This document shows positions 26,184-34,622 of a stretch of 64,000 bases of DNA, piece after piece. The stretch spans positions 1-64,000 of the forward strand of contig UQIG01000004.1 in the NCBI GenBank assembly GCA_900541135.1, read 5' to 3'. The stretch's first letter is position 1, and each line of letters starts with the position of its first letter. The position numbers were made by a program, and so were the translations under genes. The notes beneath the pieces were generated by a model. The model searched no databases. It saw only the letters and a list, made by a program, of their open reading frames with translations, and was not told the DNA's origin. This DNA comes from an uncultured Collinsella sp. Lineage in GTDB: Bacteria; Actinomycetota; Coriobacteriia; Coriobacteriales; Coriobacteriaceae.

Positions 26184-28095
26184 GGCAACGACCGCCGAGC
26201 GCGCGCTCAACCGCAAGGGCGGCACCATGTCGCGCCTCATCAAGACGCTCTTTGGCTTCTACCCCGTGCTTTTGCCCCTCGTCGTTGTCGGCGTGGTGCT
26301 CTGCGCCATCATCAACTCCATCGGTACGACCTTCCTTCAGAGCGCTCTGCAGATTATTAGCGAATCGTGGCAGTCGGGCGATTGGGAAGCCGCACAGCCC
26401 AAGATCGCACAGCTCGTGACCACCCTCGCCTGCATCTACGGCGTCGGCATCCTGTCCTCACTGTTCTGGAACCGCGCCATGGCCATCGTCACGCAGGGCT
26501 CGCTCGAGAAGCTGCGCGAGAAGATGTTCAACCGCATGCAGGACCTGCCGATTCGCTACTTCGACACGCACCAGCGCGGCGACATCATGAGCCACTACAC
26601 CAACGACATCGACACGCTGCGCCAGATGATCAGCCAGTCGCTGCCCAACCTGCTCATGACGACCATCGTCATCGTCACGGTGTTCTTTATCATGCTGTAC
26701 TACAGCGTTTGGATGTGCCTGGTCATTGTGGCAGGCGTCGCCTTTATGACCTTTATGACCAAGCTGCTCGGCTCCAACTCCGCGCGTTTCTTCATTGCGC
26801 AGCAGACCGAGCTCGGCGTGGTCGAGGGTCATATCGAGGAAGTCATGAACGGCCAGAAGGTCGTCAAGGCATTCTGCCACGAGTCTGCCGCCGAGGCCGA
26901 TTTTGACGAGCGCAACGAAAAGCTCTTCGAGGTCTCGCAGAAGGCCAACATGTACGCCAACATCCTCATGCCCATCCTTATGAACCTGGGCAACCTGCTC
27001 TACGTGCTGGTCGCACTGGCCGGCGGCATTTTCCTGGCGCTGGGCGTGCCCAACCTGAGCATCTCGGGCATGACGCTGTCCATCGCCGTCGTAGTGCCGT
27101 TCCTCAACATGACCAAGCAATTCTGCGGACAGATCGGTCAGATCTCGCAGCAGATCAACGCCGTGGTCATGGGCCTCGCCGGCGCCGACCGCATCTTTGA
27201 GCTCATCGACGAGGAGCCCGAAGCCGACGAAGGCTATGTGACGCTCGTCAACGCTCAGGTGAACCCCGACACCTGGCAGCTCGAGGAGGCCGACCACCAC
27301 ACCGGCATGTGGGCGTGGAAGCATCCGCACCGCGCAACCGGCGAGATCGAGTACGTACCGCTGCGCGGCGACCTGGTCATGGACAACGTCGACTTTGGCT
27401 ACACGCCCGACCATGAGGTGCTGCACGGCGTGTCCGTGTTTGCCAAGCCGGGCCAGAAGGTCGCGTTTGTCGGTGCCACCGGTGCCGGTAAGACGACCAT
27501 CACCAACCTCATCAACCGCTTCTATGACATCGCCGACGGCAAGATTCGCTACGACGGCATCAACGTCAACAAGATTCGCAAGGCCGATCTGCGCCGCTCG
27601 CTGGGCGTGGTGCTGCAGGACGTGAACCTGTTCACCGGCACCGTGATGGATAACATCCGCTACGGCAACCTGGATGCGACCGACGAGGAGTGCATCGCGG
27701 CGGCAAAGCTCGCGGGCGCCGACGACTTTATCACCCGCCTGCCCGACGGCTACGACACGATGCTCACCGGCAACGGTGCACAGCTGTCGCAGGGCCAGCG
27801 CCAGCTGATTTCGATCGCACGCGCTGCCGTCGCCGATCCGCCGGCAATGATTCTGGACGAGGCCACGAGCTCCATCGACACCCGCACCGAGGCTATCGTG
27901 CAGGCCGGCATGGACAAGCTCATGGAAGGCCGCACGACGTTTGTCATCGCGCACCGCCTGTCCACCGTGCGCAACTCCGACGCGATCATCTGTCTGGACC
28001 ACGGCCGCATCATCGAGCGCGGCAACCACGACGAGCTGATCGCCAAGCGCGGATACTACTACCAGCTCTACACCGGAGCGTTTGAGCTGGAATAG
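26176..28095 (+). CDS. Heterodimeric ABC exporter, catalytic subunit
   Basis: Partner of the preceding gene, 639 residues. Walker A GATGAGKTT and Walker B MILDEATSS are canonical with the catalytic Glu, but the signature is LSQGQRQLISIAR, with Gln in place of Gly. Together the two chains therefore make one complete and one degenerate ATP site. An insertion of about 50 residues (TLVNAQVNPDTWQLEEAD…) joins the membrane and nucleotide domains. The overlap of 8 nt with the first subunit gives coupled translation. Confidence 0.93.
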   Translation: MSKATTAERALNRKGGTMSRLIKTLFGFYPVLLPLVVVGVVLCAIINSIGTTFLQSALQIISESWQSGDWEAAQPKIAQLVTTLACIYGVGILSSLFWNRAMAIVTQGSLEKLREKMFNRMQDLPIRYFDTHQRGDIMSHYTNDIDTLRQMISQSLPNLLMTTIVIVTVFFIMLYYSVWMCLVIVAGVAFMTFMTKLLGSNSARFFIAQQTELGVVEGHIEEVMNGQKVVKAFCHESAAEADFDERNEKLFEVSQKANMYANILMPILMNLGNLLYVLVALAGGIFLALGVPNLSISGMTLSIAVVVPFLNMTKQFCGQIGQISQQINAVVMGLAGADRIFELIDEEPEADEGYVTLVNAQVNPDTWQLEEADHHTGMWAWKHPHRATGEIEYVPLRGDLVMDNVDFGYTPDHEVLHGVSVFAKPGQKVAFVGATGAGKTTITNLINRFYDIADGKIRYDGINVNKIRKADLRRSLGVVLQDVNLFTGTVMDNIRYGNLDATDEECIAAAKLAGADDFITRLPDGYDTMLTGNGAQLSQGQRQLISIARAAVADPPAMILDEATSSIDTRTEAIVQAGMDKLMEGRTTFVIAHRLSTVRNSDAIICLDHGRIIERGNHDELIAKRGYYYQLYTGAFELE

Positions 28096-28216
28096 TTCGG
28101 CCCGCCGAGATGGCCGATTTGCCGCTCATTCGTCGGGCATGACCCTAAGGTCAATGCCCTCCTCTTTCGGGGCAAATCGACTCATCTCAACGACCCAAAC
28201 ACAATGCGCCGCAACG

Positions 28217-28257
28217 AATAAAGCCTCCGCAGCCACACGAGCTGCGGAGGCTTTATT
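28217..28257 (+). terminator. Terminator after the MarR-exporter operon
   Basis: AATAAAGCCTCCGCAGC, a 7-nt loop and the exact complement ending CTTTATT form a 17-bp stem. A-rich and T-rich flanks let it work on both strands. Confidence 0.85.
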
Positions 28258-28266
28258 CATGCCGAC

Positions 28267-28438
28267 CGGAAACCGTATCCCACTTTTCGGGCCCAAAATG
28301 GGATGCCGTTTCCCGCTGGGCCCCCTCCGGGAAACGGCATCCCATTTCAAGGGCATAAACCGGGATGTGGTTTCCCCTAACGGCACCTTTGGGAAGCCGC
28401 ATCCCACTCTAGACGCACAAAACGGGATGAGCTTTCCC
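28267..28438. repeat. BIME-like array of inverted 15-bp arms, cluster 1
   Basis: Six arms alternate between GGGAAACGGCATCCC and its complement GGGATGCCGTTTCCC (each with variants). They start at 28267, 28300, 28329, 28362, 28391 and 28424. The steps are 33, 29, 33, 29 and 33 bp, so the unit is a 62-bp tandem repeat carrying one inverted pair. Together with the terminator it fills the gap 28096-28628. Confidence 0.85.
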
Positions 28439-28628
28439 ATGGTGATCCAAGACCAGAAGCATGCCCGATAGCGCGGCCAGGTCAAGAACAACAAGGCAAG
28501 CGTCACGCCAATTTGGACGAGCGTCTGCTGCAGTTTGAGGCTGCTGGCCCATATGGTAGAGTTAACCACCCATGAATTTCAGCACACTGCGTGCTACCTG
28601 TTCTTTTGTCATTTAGGGGAGTGAACTT

Positions 28629-29720
28629 GTGAATACTTCTGTCGCCAAGAAGGCCGGCCAGGCGGTGCGCCTGCTCATGATGGTGCTCACGGCAGTTCTC
28701 ATCTTCTTCTTCATCAATGTTATGCTGCTCGTCTCCGATATCCAGGGCACGGCGCGTGTGGTCAACTACGCCGGTCTGGTGCGCGGTACCACGCAGCGAA
28801 TCGTTAAGCTCGAGGATGCGGGCCAGCCTCAAGATGACCTGCTCAAAGCCGTGGATTCATACATCAACGGTTTGCGTTACGGAAGTGACGACCTCAACCT
28901 CGTCCGTCTCGACGACGATGAGTATCAGGCAAAAATGACCGAGCTTGCAAATTATTTTGATGAGCTTTGCACCGAGATCATCCGTGTGCGCGAAGTCGGC
29001 TACGAGAACACCGACATCATCTCCATGAGCGAGGAATTCTTTGGCATTTGCGGCGATGCTACGCGACTCGCAGAGGACTACTCTCAGGAGAAGGCGTCGG
29101 CGCTCAACTATCTCGAGGGCTTGGTGATCATCGACATCGTGGGCTTGGTGGCGACCTTTGCGGTCGAACTCGTTCGCGCGGTGCGCACCGCCGCGCTCAA
29201 TCGCGAACTGCAGAGCAAAGTCTATCTCGACGAAGCCACGGGGCTGCCCAACAAGAACAAGTGCGAGGAGATCTTGGGGCAGGAGCAGCCTGTCTCCGCG
29301 GAGGAGCCCGTTGCGGTGTGCGTCTTCGACCTTAACAATCTGCATATGGTCAATAACAACTTCGGCCATGAGAAGGGCGATGAATACATTCGCTCTTTTG
29401 CCCAACAACTGGGAAGTGTGGCGTCGGAGACGTGCTTTGTGGGTCGCGACGGCGGCGATGAGTTTATCGCGGTGCTGCGGGATGCCGACCGAGCCGCTGT
29501 GGAATCTTGTCTCACTCGGATTCGCGCGAACGTGAACGAGTATTCCGAAGTCCACCCCGATATGCCCATCAGCTACGCGGTGGGCTATGCGCTTTCCAGC
29601 GATTTTGACGAGCCGCCTACCATGCGCGAACTCTTTTCCCAGGCCGACAAGAACATGTACGTCGATAAGAACCGCGTAAAGACAGCCGAGGCAGCCGGGC
29701 CGCAACGCGAGGACCGCTAA
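28629..29720 (+). CDS. Membrane-bound diguanylate cyclase with PilJ-like sensor region
   Basis: This 363-residue protein should make cyclic di-GMP from two GTP. Membrane helices lie at about residues 15-36 and 163-184. The segment between them contains NYAGLVRGTTQRIVKLE, which resembles PilJ/NarX-type helical sensors. The catalytic domain has DEATGLPNKN, FDLNNLHMVNN and an intact GGDEF (275-279). The inhibitory RxxD site expected five residues before GGDEF is SETC, so feedback by product is probably absent. The start is GTG (28629) with GGGGAG upstream. No effector or EAL protein is encoded nearby. Confidence 0.9.
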   Translation: MNTSVAKKAGQAVRLLMMVLTAVLIFFFINVMLLVSDIQGTARVVNYAGLVRGTTQRIVKLEDAGQPQDDLLKAVDSYINGLRYGSDDLNLVRLDDDEYQAKMTELANYFDELCTEIIRVREVGYENTDIISMSEEFFGICGDATRLAEDYSQEKASALNYLEGLVIIDIVGLVATFAVELVRAVRTAALNRELQSKVYLDEATGLPNKNKCEEILGQEQPVSAEEPVAVCVFDLNNLHMVNNNFGHEKGDEYIRSFAQQLGSVASETCFVGRDGGDEFIAVLRDADRAAVESCLTRIRANVNEYSEVHPDMPISYAVGYALSSDFDEPPTMRELFSQADKNMYVDKNRVKTAEAAGPQREDR

Positions 29721-29732
29721 ACCCGTAGCAAA

Positions 29733-29766
29733 GGGTAGCTAATTTGGGACGGGACTCTTTTGGCTA
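29733..29766. repeat. Half copy of the GGTAGCTAATTTGGGACGG repeat
   Basis: Matches one arm of the element at 56755-56845 and resembles the arm at 51187-51223. It overlaps the stop codon of the LysR gene. Confidence 0.65.
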
Positions 29767-30642
29767 CTTGAGGAGTTGGGCCATGGCGTTGACGAATTTT
29801 TGTACTTGGAGGGTGGGCTCGAGCGGGTAGTGCAAGAAGACCGGCACCTCGCGGCCACATAGGAACGGCACGCCTACAAAAGCCGGGTGCACGCCCGACC
29901 ACGCCCCGCAAGTGAGCACCGCGTCGCCCTTTTCCTCCGCCTCGTTAAAGAGCGCAAAGTCAAAACTGTCCACGTCGATCACGTCCACGCCGCCATCGGC
30001 CAAAAGATCGATGCGCAGGCTGTCCATGGCGTCGTTGCCGTGGCGCAGTACGCGCAGACGCATACCCTCCAAGTCGGCAACCGTAATGCGATTCTTGCGC
30101 GCCAGCGGGCTCGTGCGCGGCAGATCGATATAAAACGGCACGTTGACAATGCGGAGCTTTTGGCAGGCATCACCCCAGCGTGGGGTAGAAAAACTCGATT
30201 GCACCACATCGACCTCGCGGCCCAAGCTACGCATGACGGTCTCGCGCTCGTCGTAGAGATCGCTTACCGGCACGATTTCAAATCGCAGCGACGGTTCCAG
30301 ATCGTGGATGCCCGACCACATCGACAGCGTTTGGCGCCCCGGGCACATCATCGACACGCCCAGGCGCACGGCACCGCCATCGCCCGCCGCGCGTCGGGCA
30401 CGGCGCAGCGCGTCCTCGGACTGCCGCATGATCGAGCGCGCGTCGTCCACCAGCAGTGCGCCGGCCGGCGTCACTTTGACGCCCGAGTGCGAGCGTTCGA
30501 ACAGCGTGATGCCGAACTCGGCCTCGAAGCCCGACACCTGCTTGACGAGCGCCGGAGTCGACACGCGCAATTGTGCCGCCGCACGCGAGAAGCTTCCCAG
30601 CTCCGCAGCGGCCGATATGGCCTCAAGTCGTCGATCGTACAC
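29764..30642 (-). CDS. LysR family transcriptional regulator
   Basis: A DNA-binding activator or repressor of about 292 residues. The N-terminal helix-turn-helix is AISAAAELGSFSRAAAQL with STPALVKQVSGFEAEFG, and the remainder is the periplasmic-binding-like effector domain. I use the GTG at 30642, which has GGGAG six nt upstream. The ATG at 30675 lacks a ribosome site and would add 11 basic residues. The gene is divergent from the SDR gene with 233 nt between them, so it most likely controls the SDR–transporter–Gfo cluster in response to a substrate of that pathway. Confidence 0.88.
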   Translation of the reverse strand: MYDRRLEAISAAAELGSFSRAAAQLRVSTPALVKQVSGFEAEFGITLFERSHSGVKVTPAGALLVDDARSIMRQSEDALRRARRAAGDGGAVRLGVSMMCPGRQTLSMWSGIHDLEPSLRFEIVPVSDLYDERETVMRSLGREVDVVQSSFSTPRWGDACQKLRIVNVPFYIDLPRTSPLARKNRITVADLEGMRLRVLRHGNDAMDSLRIDLLADGGVDVIDVDSFDFALFNEAEEKGDAVLTCGAWSGVHPAFVGVPFLCGREVPVFLHYPLEPTLQVQKFVNAMAQLLK

Positions 30643-30875
30643 GTCAATCTCCCGTTTTCGCGCCCGTGGCCACATGGTGCCACAGGAGGTTGTTTTCGCA
30701 GGTCATGCGCTCAATTGAGAATAAACTGCATCGCACGGTGTAAACCTATGGTTAACGCCATTCTAACAAATATGCAATTCACCTGCGCAAATGCAAAGCA
30801 TACGATAACCAGCGAAAACCACGTGGGTCGGTTAATGGGAGCGACCCACCGGGAGGCATAAGAAGGGAAGTTCCT

Positions 30876-31757
30876 ATGAGCAATTGGCTTAAGCTCGAGG
30901 GCGATGTTTGCGCTGTGACTGGAGCGCTCGGCGGCATGGGCGTCGAGATTTGCCGCGAGTTCGCCCGCAATGGCGCTAACGTCGTCCTGCTCGACCTGGA
31001 CGAGGAGAAGGTCAAGGCCGCCGCCGCCGACCTCGCTGCCGAGTTTGGCATCCACGCCGAGGGCTACAAGATGAACGCCACCGACGAGGCCGAGGTTCAG
31101 GCCGCCGTCGACGCCACCATCGCCAACTTCGGCCGCGTCGACGTTCTCGTCAACACCGCCGGCATCCTGCGCTTCGCAGCCATGGAGGACCTGCCGCTCT
31201 CCGACTGGAACGAGGTCATCAACGTCAACCTCACCGGCTACTTCATCACCTCGCAGCGCTTTGGTCGCGAGATGATCAAGGCCGGCCAGGGCCGCCTGGT
31301 TCACATCTCCACCGTCGCCAGTCACTCCCCCGAAACGTTCTCGGGCGTGTACAGCTCCACCAAGGCGGGCGTCAACATGATGTCCAAGATGCTGGCTGCC
31401 GAGTGGGGTCCCTACGGCGTGCGCTCCAACTGCGTCGAGCCCTGCTTCGTCAAGACCCCCATGTCGGCAAGCTTTTACGCCGATCCCGAGGTCGAGAAGA
31501 GCCGCAGCCGCCTCATCGCCACGCGTCGCATCGGCGAGGTCAGCGATATCGCCAACGCCGTCATGTTCCTGGCGTCCACGCGCTCAGACTTTACCACCGG
31601 CGACGCCATCAAGGTCGACGGCGGCTTCTCCAACATGATGGGCGACCTCACCGCCAAGCCCGGTGGCCGTCGCGCCTATGCCGACAACTACCTTAAGAAC
31701 AAGGGTGTCGAGCTCTGGTCCGATGAGTCCGGCGTCGCAAAGCCGACTGACCAGTAA
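30876..31757 (+). CDS. Short-chain dehydrogenase/reductase
   Basis: A classical SDR of 293 residues. The cofactor motif TGALGGMG is at about 16-23 and an acidic DLDEE after strand 2 favours NAD over NADP. NTAG is present and the catalytic Ser and YSSTK (Tyr and Lys) follow. The C-terminal 35 residues extend past the usual end (VDGGFSNMM…). It oxidises or reduces an alcohol or ketone, probably a sugar acid, polyol or cyclitol given the neighbours. GAAGGGA precedes the ATG. It differs from the 7-beta-hydroxysteroid dehydrogenase I recall from Collinsella. Confidence 0.88.
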   Translation: MSNWLKLEGDVCAVTGALGGMGVEICREFARNGANVVLLDLDEEKVKAAAADLAAEFGIHAEGYKMNATDEAEVQAAVDATIANFGRVDVLVNTAGILRFAAMEDLPLSDWNEVINVNLTGYFITSQRFGREMIKAGQGRLVHISTVASHSPETFSGVYSSTKAGVNMMSKMLAAEWGPYGVRSNCVEPCFVKTPMSASFYADPEVEKSRSRLIATRRIGEVSDIANAVMFLASTRSDFTTGDAIKVDGGFSNMMGDLTAKPGGRRAYADNYLKNKGVELWSDESGVAKPTDQ

Positions 31758-31844
31758 ATCAGCCCGGTAGAAAGGGGCGCGGGGCAAGCACCTCAGCGGC
31801 GTTTGCCCCTCCCCCCCCTCCCCACATCGATTAGAAAGAGTCCA

Positions 31845-33101
31845 ATGGCTTCCACCAACTCCAACAAGGGTCGCGCCGTCGTGCTTTCCGCCGCGTGCGT
31901 CACCATGTTCTTCATCAGCTCCATCGCGCTGTATTCCGTCGTGAGCAAGAACCTGCTCGCCGTCTACCCCGAGTGGTCCAGCGCCCTTACCTGGGCTTTC
32001 CCGGTCTTCCAGACCATCATGGCCGTGACGGGCATCTTCGCCGGCCGCATCTCCGATAAGATCGGCCCCCGCAACGTCGTGATTGCCGCCGCCGTGTGCT
32101 ACGGCGTGGGCTGGTTCATGTCCGGCACCGTCACCGAGCCGTGGCAGTTCTACCTGTGGTTCTCGCTCGTCGCCGCCATCGGCAACGGCCTGGGCTACAA
32201 CCCGGCGCTCACCACGGGTCAGAAGTGGTTCATCGACAAGAAGGGCCTCGCCTCCGGCATCACCCTGGCCGCTTCGACCGCCGGCCCCGCTGTGCTGTCC
32301 CCGGTGCTCGCCTCGCTGCTCATCCCGAGCCTTGGCATCTTCGGCGCCCTTAAGGCGCTCGGCGTCATCTTCTTTGTGATGATCGCCGTCTCCGCCCTGT
32401 TCCTGAAGGCCCCCGAGGCCGGTTGGCTGCCCGAGGGCTTCGAGGCCCCCAAGGGCGGCGCGCACGCCGGCACCTTCGGCGACCTCACCCCGGGCGAGAT
32501 GGTCAAGACCCCGCGCTTCTGGGTCCTCATCATCACCTTCGCCTTTGCCGCCACCGCCGGCACCCTGCTCGTCGGCAAGGTTGCCTCCATCGCCGCCGTC
32601 CAGCTCTTCGCCGACCCCACGAGCGCCGCTGCCGTCGCCCTCGGCGGTGTGGTCGTCTCCGTCAACACCTGCGCCAACCTGGTCGGCCGTCTGTCCTTTG
32701 GTCAGATCATCGACAAGCTCGGCGCCTACAAGTCGCTGCTTATCAGCCTTATCGTCACCATCGTCGCGCTCGTCATCATGTCGATGAGCTTTACGCAGAG
32801 CATGTTCTTCGTGGCGCTCGCCCTGCTCGGCTTTAGCTTTGGCGCTCTGCTCGTCATCTATCCGCCGCTCACCGGTGGCGCCTTCGGTACCAGCAACATC
32901 GGCGTCAACTACGGCATCATGTTCCTGGGCTACGCCGCTTCCACCTGGATCAGCCAGCCCATCACCGCCGTGCTGTATCACGCCGAGGCCGGCAGCGCCG
33001 CCTACCAGCAGTCCTTCTATGGCGCCATCGTGATCGCCGCCATCGCCGTCGTGCTCACCGTCTACATGATGGTCTCCGACAGCAAGAAGAAGTCCGCTTA
33101 G
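31845..33101 (+). CDS. MFS transporter, oxalate/formate antiporter (OFA) family
   Basis: A 418-residue, 12-helix transporter. OFA-type segments include GYNPALTTGQKWFIDKKG and the loop GRISDKIGPRN. Family members carry small organic acids such as oxalate, formate or other carboxylates. The ATG at 31845 has GAAAGAG upstream; the open frame begins earlier without a ribosome site. It follows the SDR gene by 87 nt on the same strand and probably imports the substrate for the SDR and Gfo/Idh enzymes. Confidence 0.89.
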   Translation: MASTNSNKGRAVVLSAACVTMFFISSIALYSVVSKNLLAVYPEWSSALTWAFPVFQTIMAVTGIFAGRISDKIGPRNVVIAAAVCYGVGWFMSGTVTEPWQFYLWFSLVAAIGNGLGYNPALTTGQKWFIDKKGLASGITLAASTAGPAVLSPVLASLLIPSLGIFGALKALGVIFFVMIAVSALFLKAPEAGWLPEGFEAPKGGAHAGTFGDLTPGEMVKTPRFWVLIITFAFAATAGTLLVGKVASIAAVQLFADPTSAAAVALGGVVVSVNTCANLVGRLSFGQIIDKLGAYKSLLISLIVTIVALVIMSMSFTQSMFFVALALLGFSFGALLVIYPPLTGGAFGTSNIGVNYGIMFLGYAASTWISQPITAVLYHAEAGSAAYQQSFYGAIVIAAIAVVLTVYMMVSDSKKKSA

Positions 33102-33110
33102 CAATTGCCG

Positions 33111-33142
33111 ATGTGACAAAGGGACTGTCCCTTTGTCACATT
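33111..33142. repeat. 33-bp REP palindrome inside an operon
   Basis: Complete REP (ATGTGACAAAGGGAC-T-GTCCCTTTGTCACAT) between the MFS and Gfo/Idh genes, 10 nt after the MFS stop. It may attenuate or stabilise the transcript. Confidence 0.85.
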
Positions 33143-33170
33143 CCATCGCCACCACTATTAAGGAGTCGAA

Positions 33171-34211
33171 ATGTCTGAGCTCAACCCCGTCCGCATTGCC
33201 GTCATCGGCGCCGGCGCCATGGGCCGCAACCACATCCGCTTTGTCACCGAGGAGCCCGAGGCCGAGCTCGTCGCCATCGCCGACGCCTTTGAGGGCGCCC
33301 GCGCCACGGCCGAGGCCGCCGGCGTGCCGTTCTTCACCGATCCCGCCCAGATGATGGACGAGGTCAAGCCCGAGGCCGTCATCATCGCCACGCCCAACGA
33401 CCTGCACCTGGGCGTTGCCCGCGAGGCCGTCAAGCGCAACATCGTGCCGCTGGTCGAAAAGCCGATCTCCAACGACCTCGAGGATGCTCAGGCCTTCGCC
33501 GCCGAGGCCGAGACCGCCGGCGTGCCCGTGCTCGTGGGTCAGCACCGCCGCCACAACCCCTTCGTCAACAAGGCCAAGGAGATCATCGAGTCCGGCGAGC
33601 TGGGCAAGCTCACCGTGTCGAGCTTCCACTACATGATCTATAAGAACGACGAGTACTTCGACGTCGAGTGGCGCCGCAAGAAGGGTGCCGGCCCGATCCT
33701 GGTCAACCTGGTGCACGATGTCGACCTGCTCCGTTACCTGCTGGGCGAGCCCGTCGCCGTCCAGGGCATGCAGTCCAGCGCCGCCCGCGGTTTTGAGACC
33801 GAGGACTCCGCCGTGGTCAACGTCCGCTTTGCCGATGGCGCGCTTGCGAGCATGACCATCTCCGACGCCACCGCAAGCCCCTGGAACTGGGAGGCCACCG
33901 CTCGCGAGGACCCGCAGTACCGCCCCTTCGACGCCGACGCGTACTTCATCGGCGGCACCAAGGGCGCCCTGTCGCTGCCCCGCCTGCACCAGTTCTCCTA
34001 CGACGGCGCCTCCAACTGGCACAAGCCGCTGCAGATGGAGATTCCGGCCGTCGACCCGGCACTGCCGCACAAGATGCAGCTCAAGCACTTTGTGAAGGTT
34101 GTCCGCCGCGAGGTCGAGCCCGTCGTGACCCCCGCCGATAACGTCAAGACGCTCACGCTACTTAACGCTATCAAGGAGGCCGCCGAGACCGGCCAGCTCG
34201 TCGAGCTGTAA
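33171..34211 (+). CDS. Gfo/Idh/MocA family oxidoreductase
   Basis: An NAD(P)-dependent sugar or cyclitol dehydrogenase family member, 346 residues. The Rossmann motif VIGAGAMGRNH is at about residues 10-20. The EKP motif (VEKPIS) carries the catalytic Lys. GQHRRHNP and HDVDLLRYLLGE complete the active site, with the His-Asp pair of the family. AAGGAG precedes the ATG. With the LysR, SDR and OFA transporter genes it suggests a small catabolic route for a quinate-, inositol- or sugar-acid-like compound; the substrate itself is not visible. Confidence 0.88.
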   Translation: MSELNPVRIAVIGAGAMGRNHIRFVTEEPEAELVAIADAFEGARATAEAAGVPFFTDPAQMMDEVKPEAVIIATPNDLHLGVAREAVKRNIVPLVEKPISNDLEDAQAFAAEAETAGVPVLVGQHRRHNPFVNKAKEIIESGELGKLTVSSFHYMIYKNDEYFDVEWRRKKGAGPILVNLVHDVDLLRYLLGEPVAVQGMQSSAARGFETEDSAVVNVRFADGALASMTISDATASPWNWEATAREDPQYRPFDADAYFIGGTKGALSLPRLHQFSYDGASNWHKPLQMEIPAVDPALPHKMQLKHFVKVVRREVEPVVTPADNVKTLTLLNAIKEAAETGQLVEL

Positions 34212-34391
34212 TGCCTTAAGAGCGGCCGCGGCAGAAACCCCATGCCGAGCCCCTCGGTCCGCCACCAACAAGCCCCTCTTCTTTGCCCTGCGAGCAGCCT
34301 CCTGTCCGCGGGGCATTTCGCTACCTTGACGACGATTTTTCTGAGACGGGGGCCTTTTTGCATCTCGGCTTGATTCGTTCGCCACGAAATG

Positions 34392-34529
34392 GGCCCATCT
34401 ACTACGTTTAACCGATCACCCTCAACCATGCCAAATTTCGCGAAGAAAAAACCGCAGGTAGACGGGTTGCGTATTTTCGGAAAACCGGGAGATGGTCGGC
34501 CCATACGGGTTAAACGTAGTAGATAGGCC
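34392..34529. mobile_element. MITE-like element M1, copy A
   Basis: 138 bp bounded by 22-bp terminal inverted repeats (GGCCCATCTACTACGTTTAACC and its near-exact complement, one mismatch). The element is found again in opposite orientation at 56876-57011. No coding sequence and no clear target duplication. With the flanking DNA it makes up most of the non-coding stretch 34212-34622, in which nothing else was recognised. Confidence 0.75.
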
Positions 34530-34622
34530 GTTTTCATGGCGCGGCCCCAAAACAGTCTTTTGGGACGGGTGGTATCCTTGGTAGCTCTGTGCTGCAAACG
34601 CACCTTAAACGCAAGGAGTCCC

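Noticed and set aside
28267..28438. CRISPR array at either inverted-arm cluster
   Set aside because: The repeats are 15 bp, alternate in orientation, vary in sequence, and the linkers share sequence; no cas gene is present.
30876..31757. The SDR gene as a bile-acid hydroxysteroid dehydrogenase
   Set aside because: The sequence does not resemble the Collinsella 7-beta enzyme as I recall it, and the neighbours point to organic-acid or sugar-acid metabolism.
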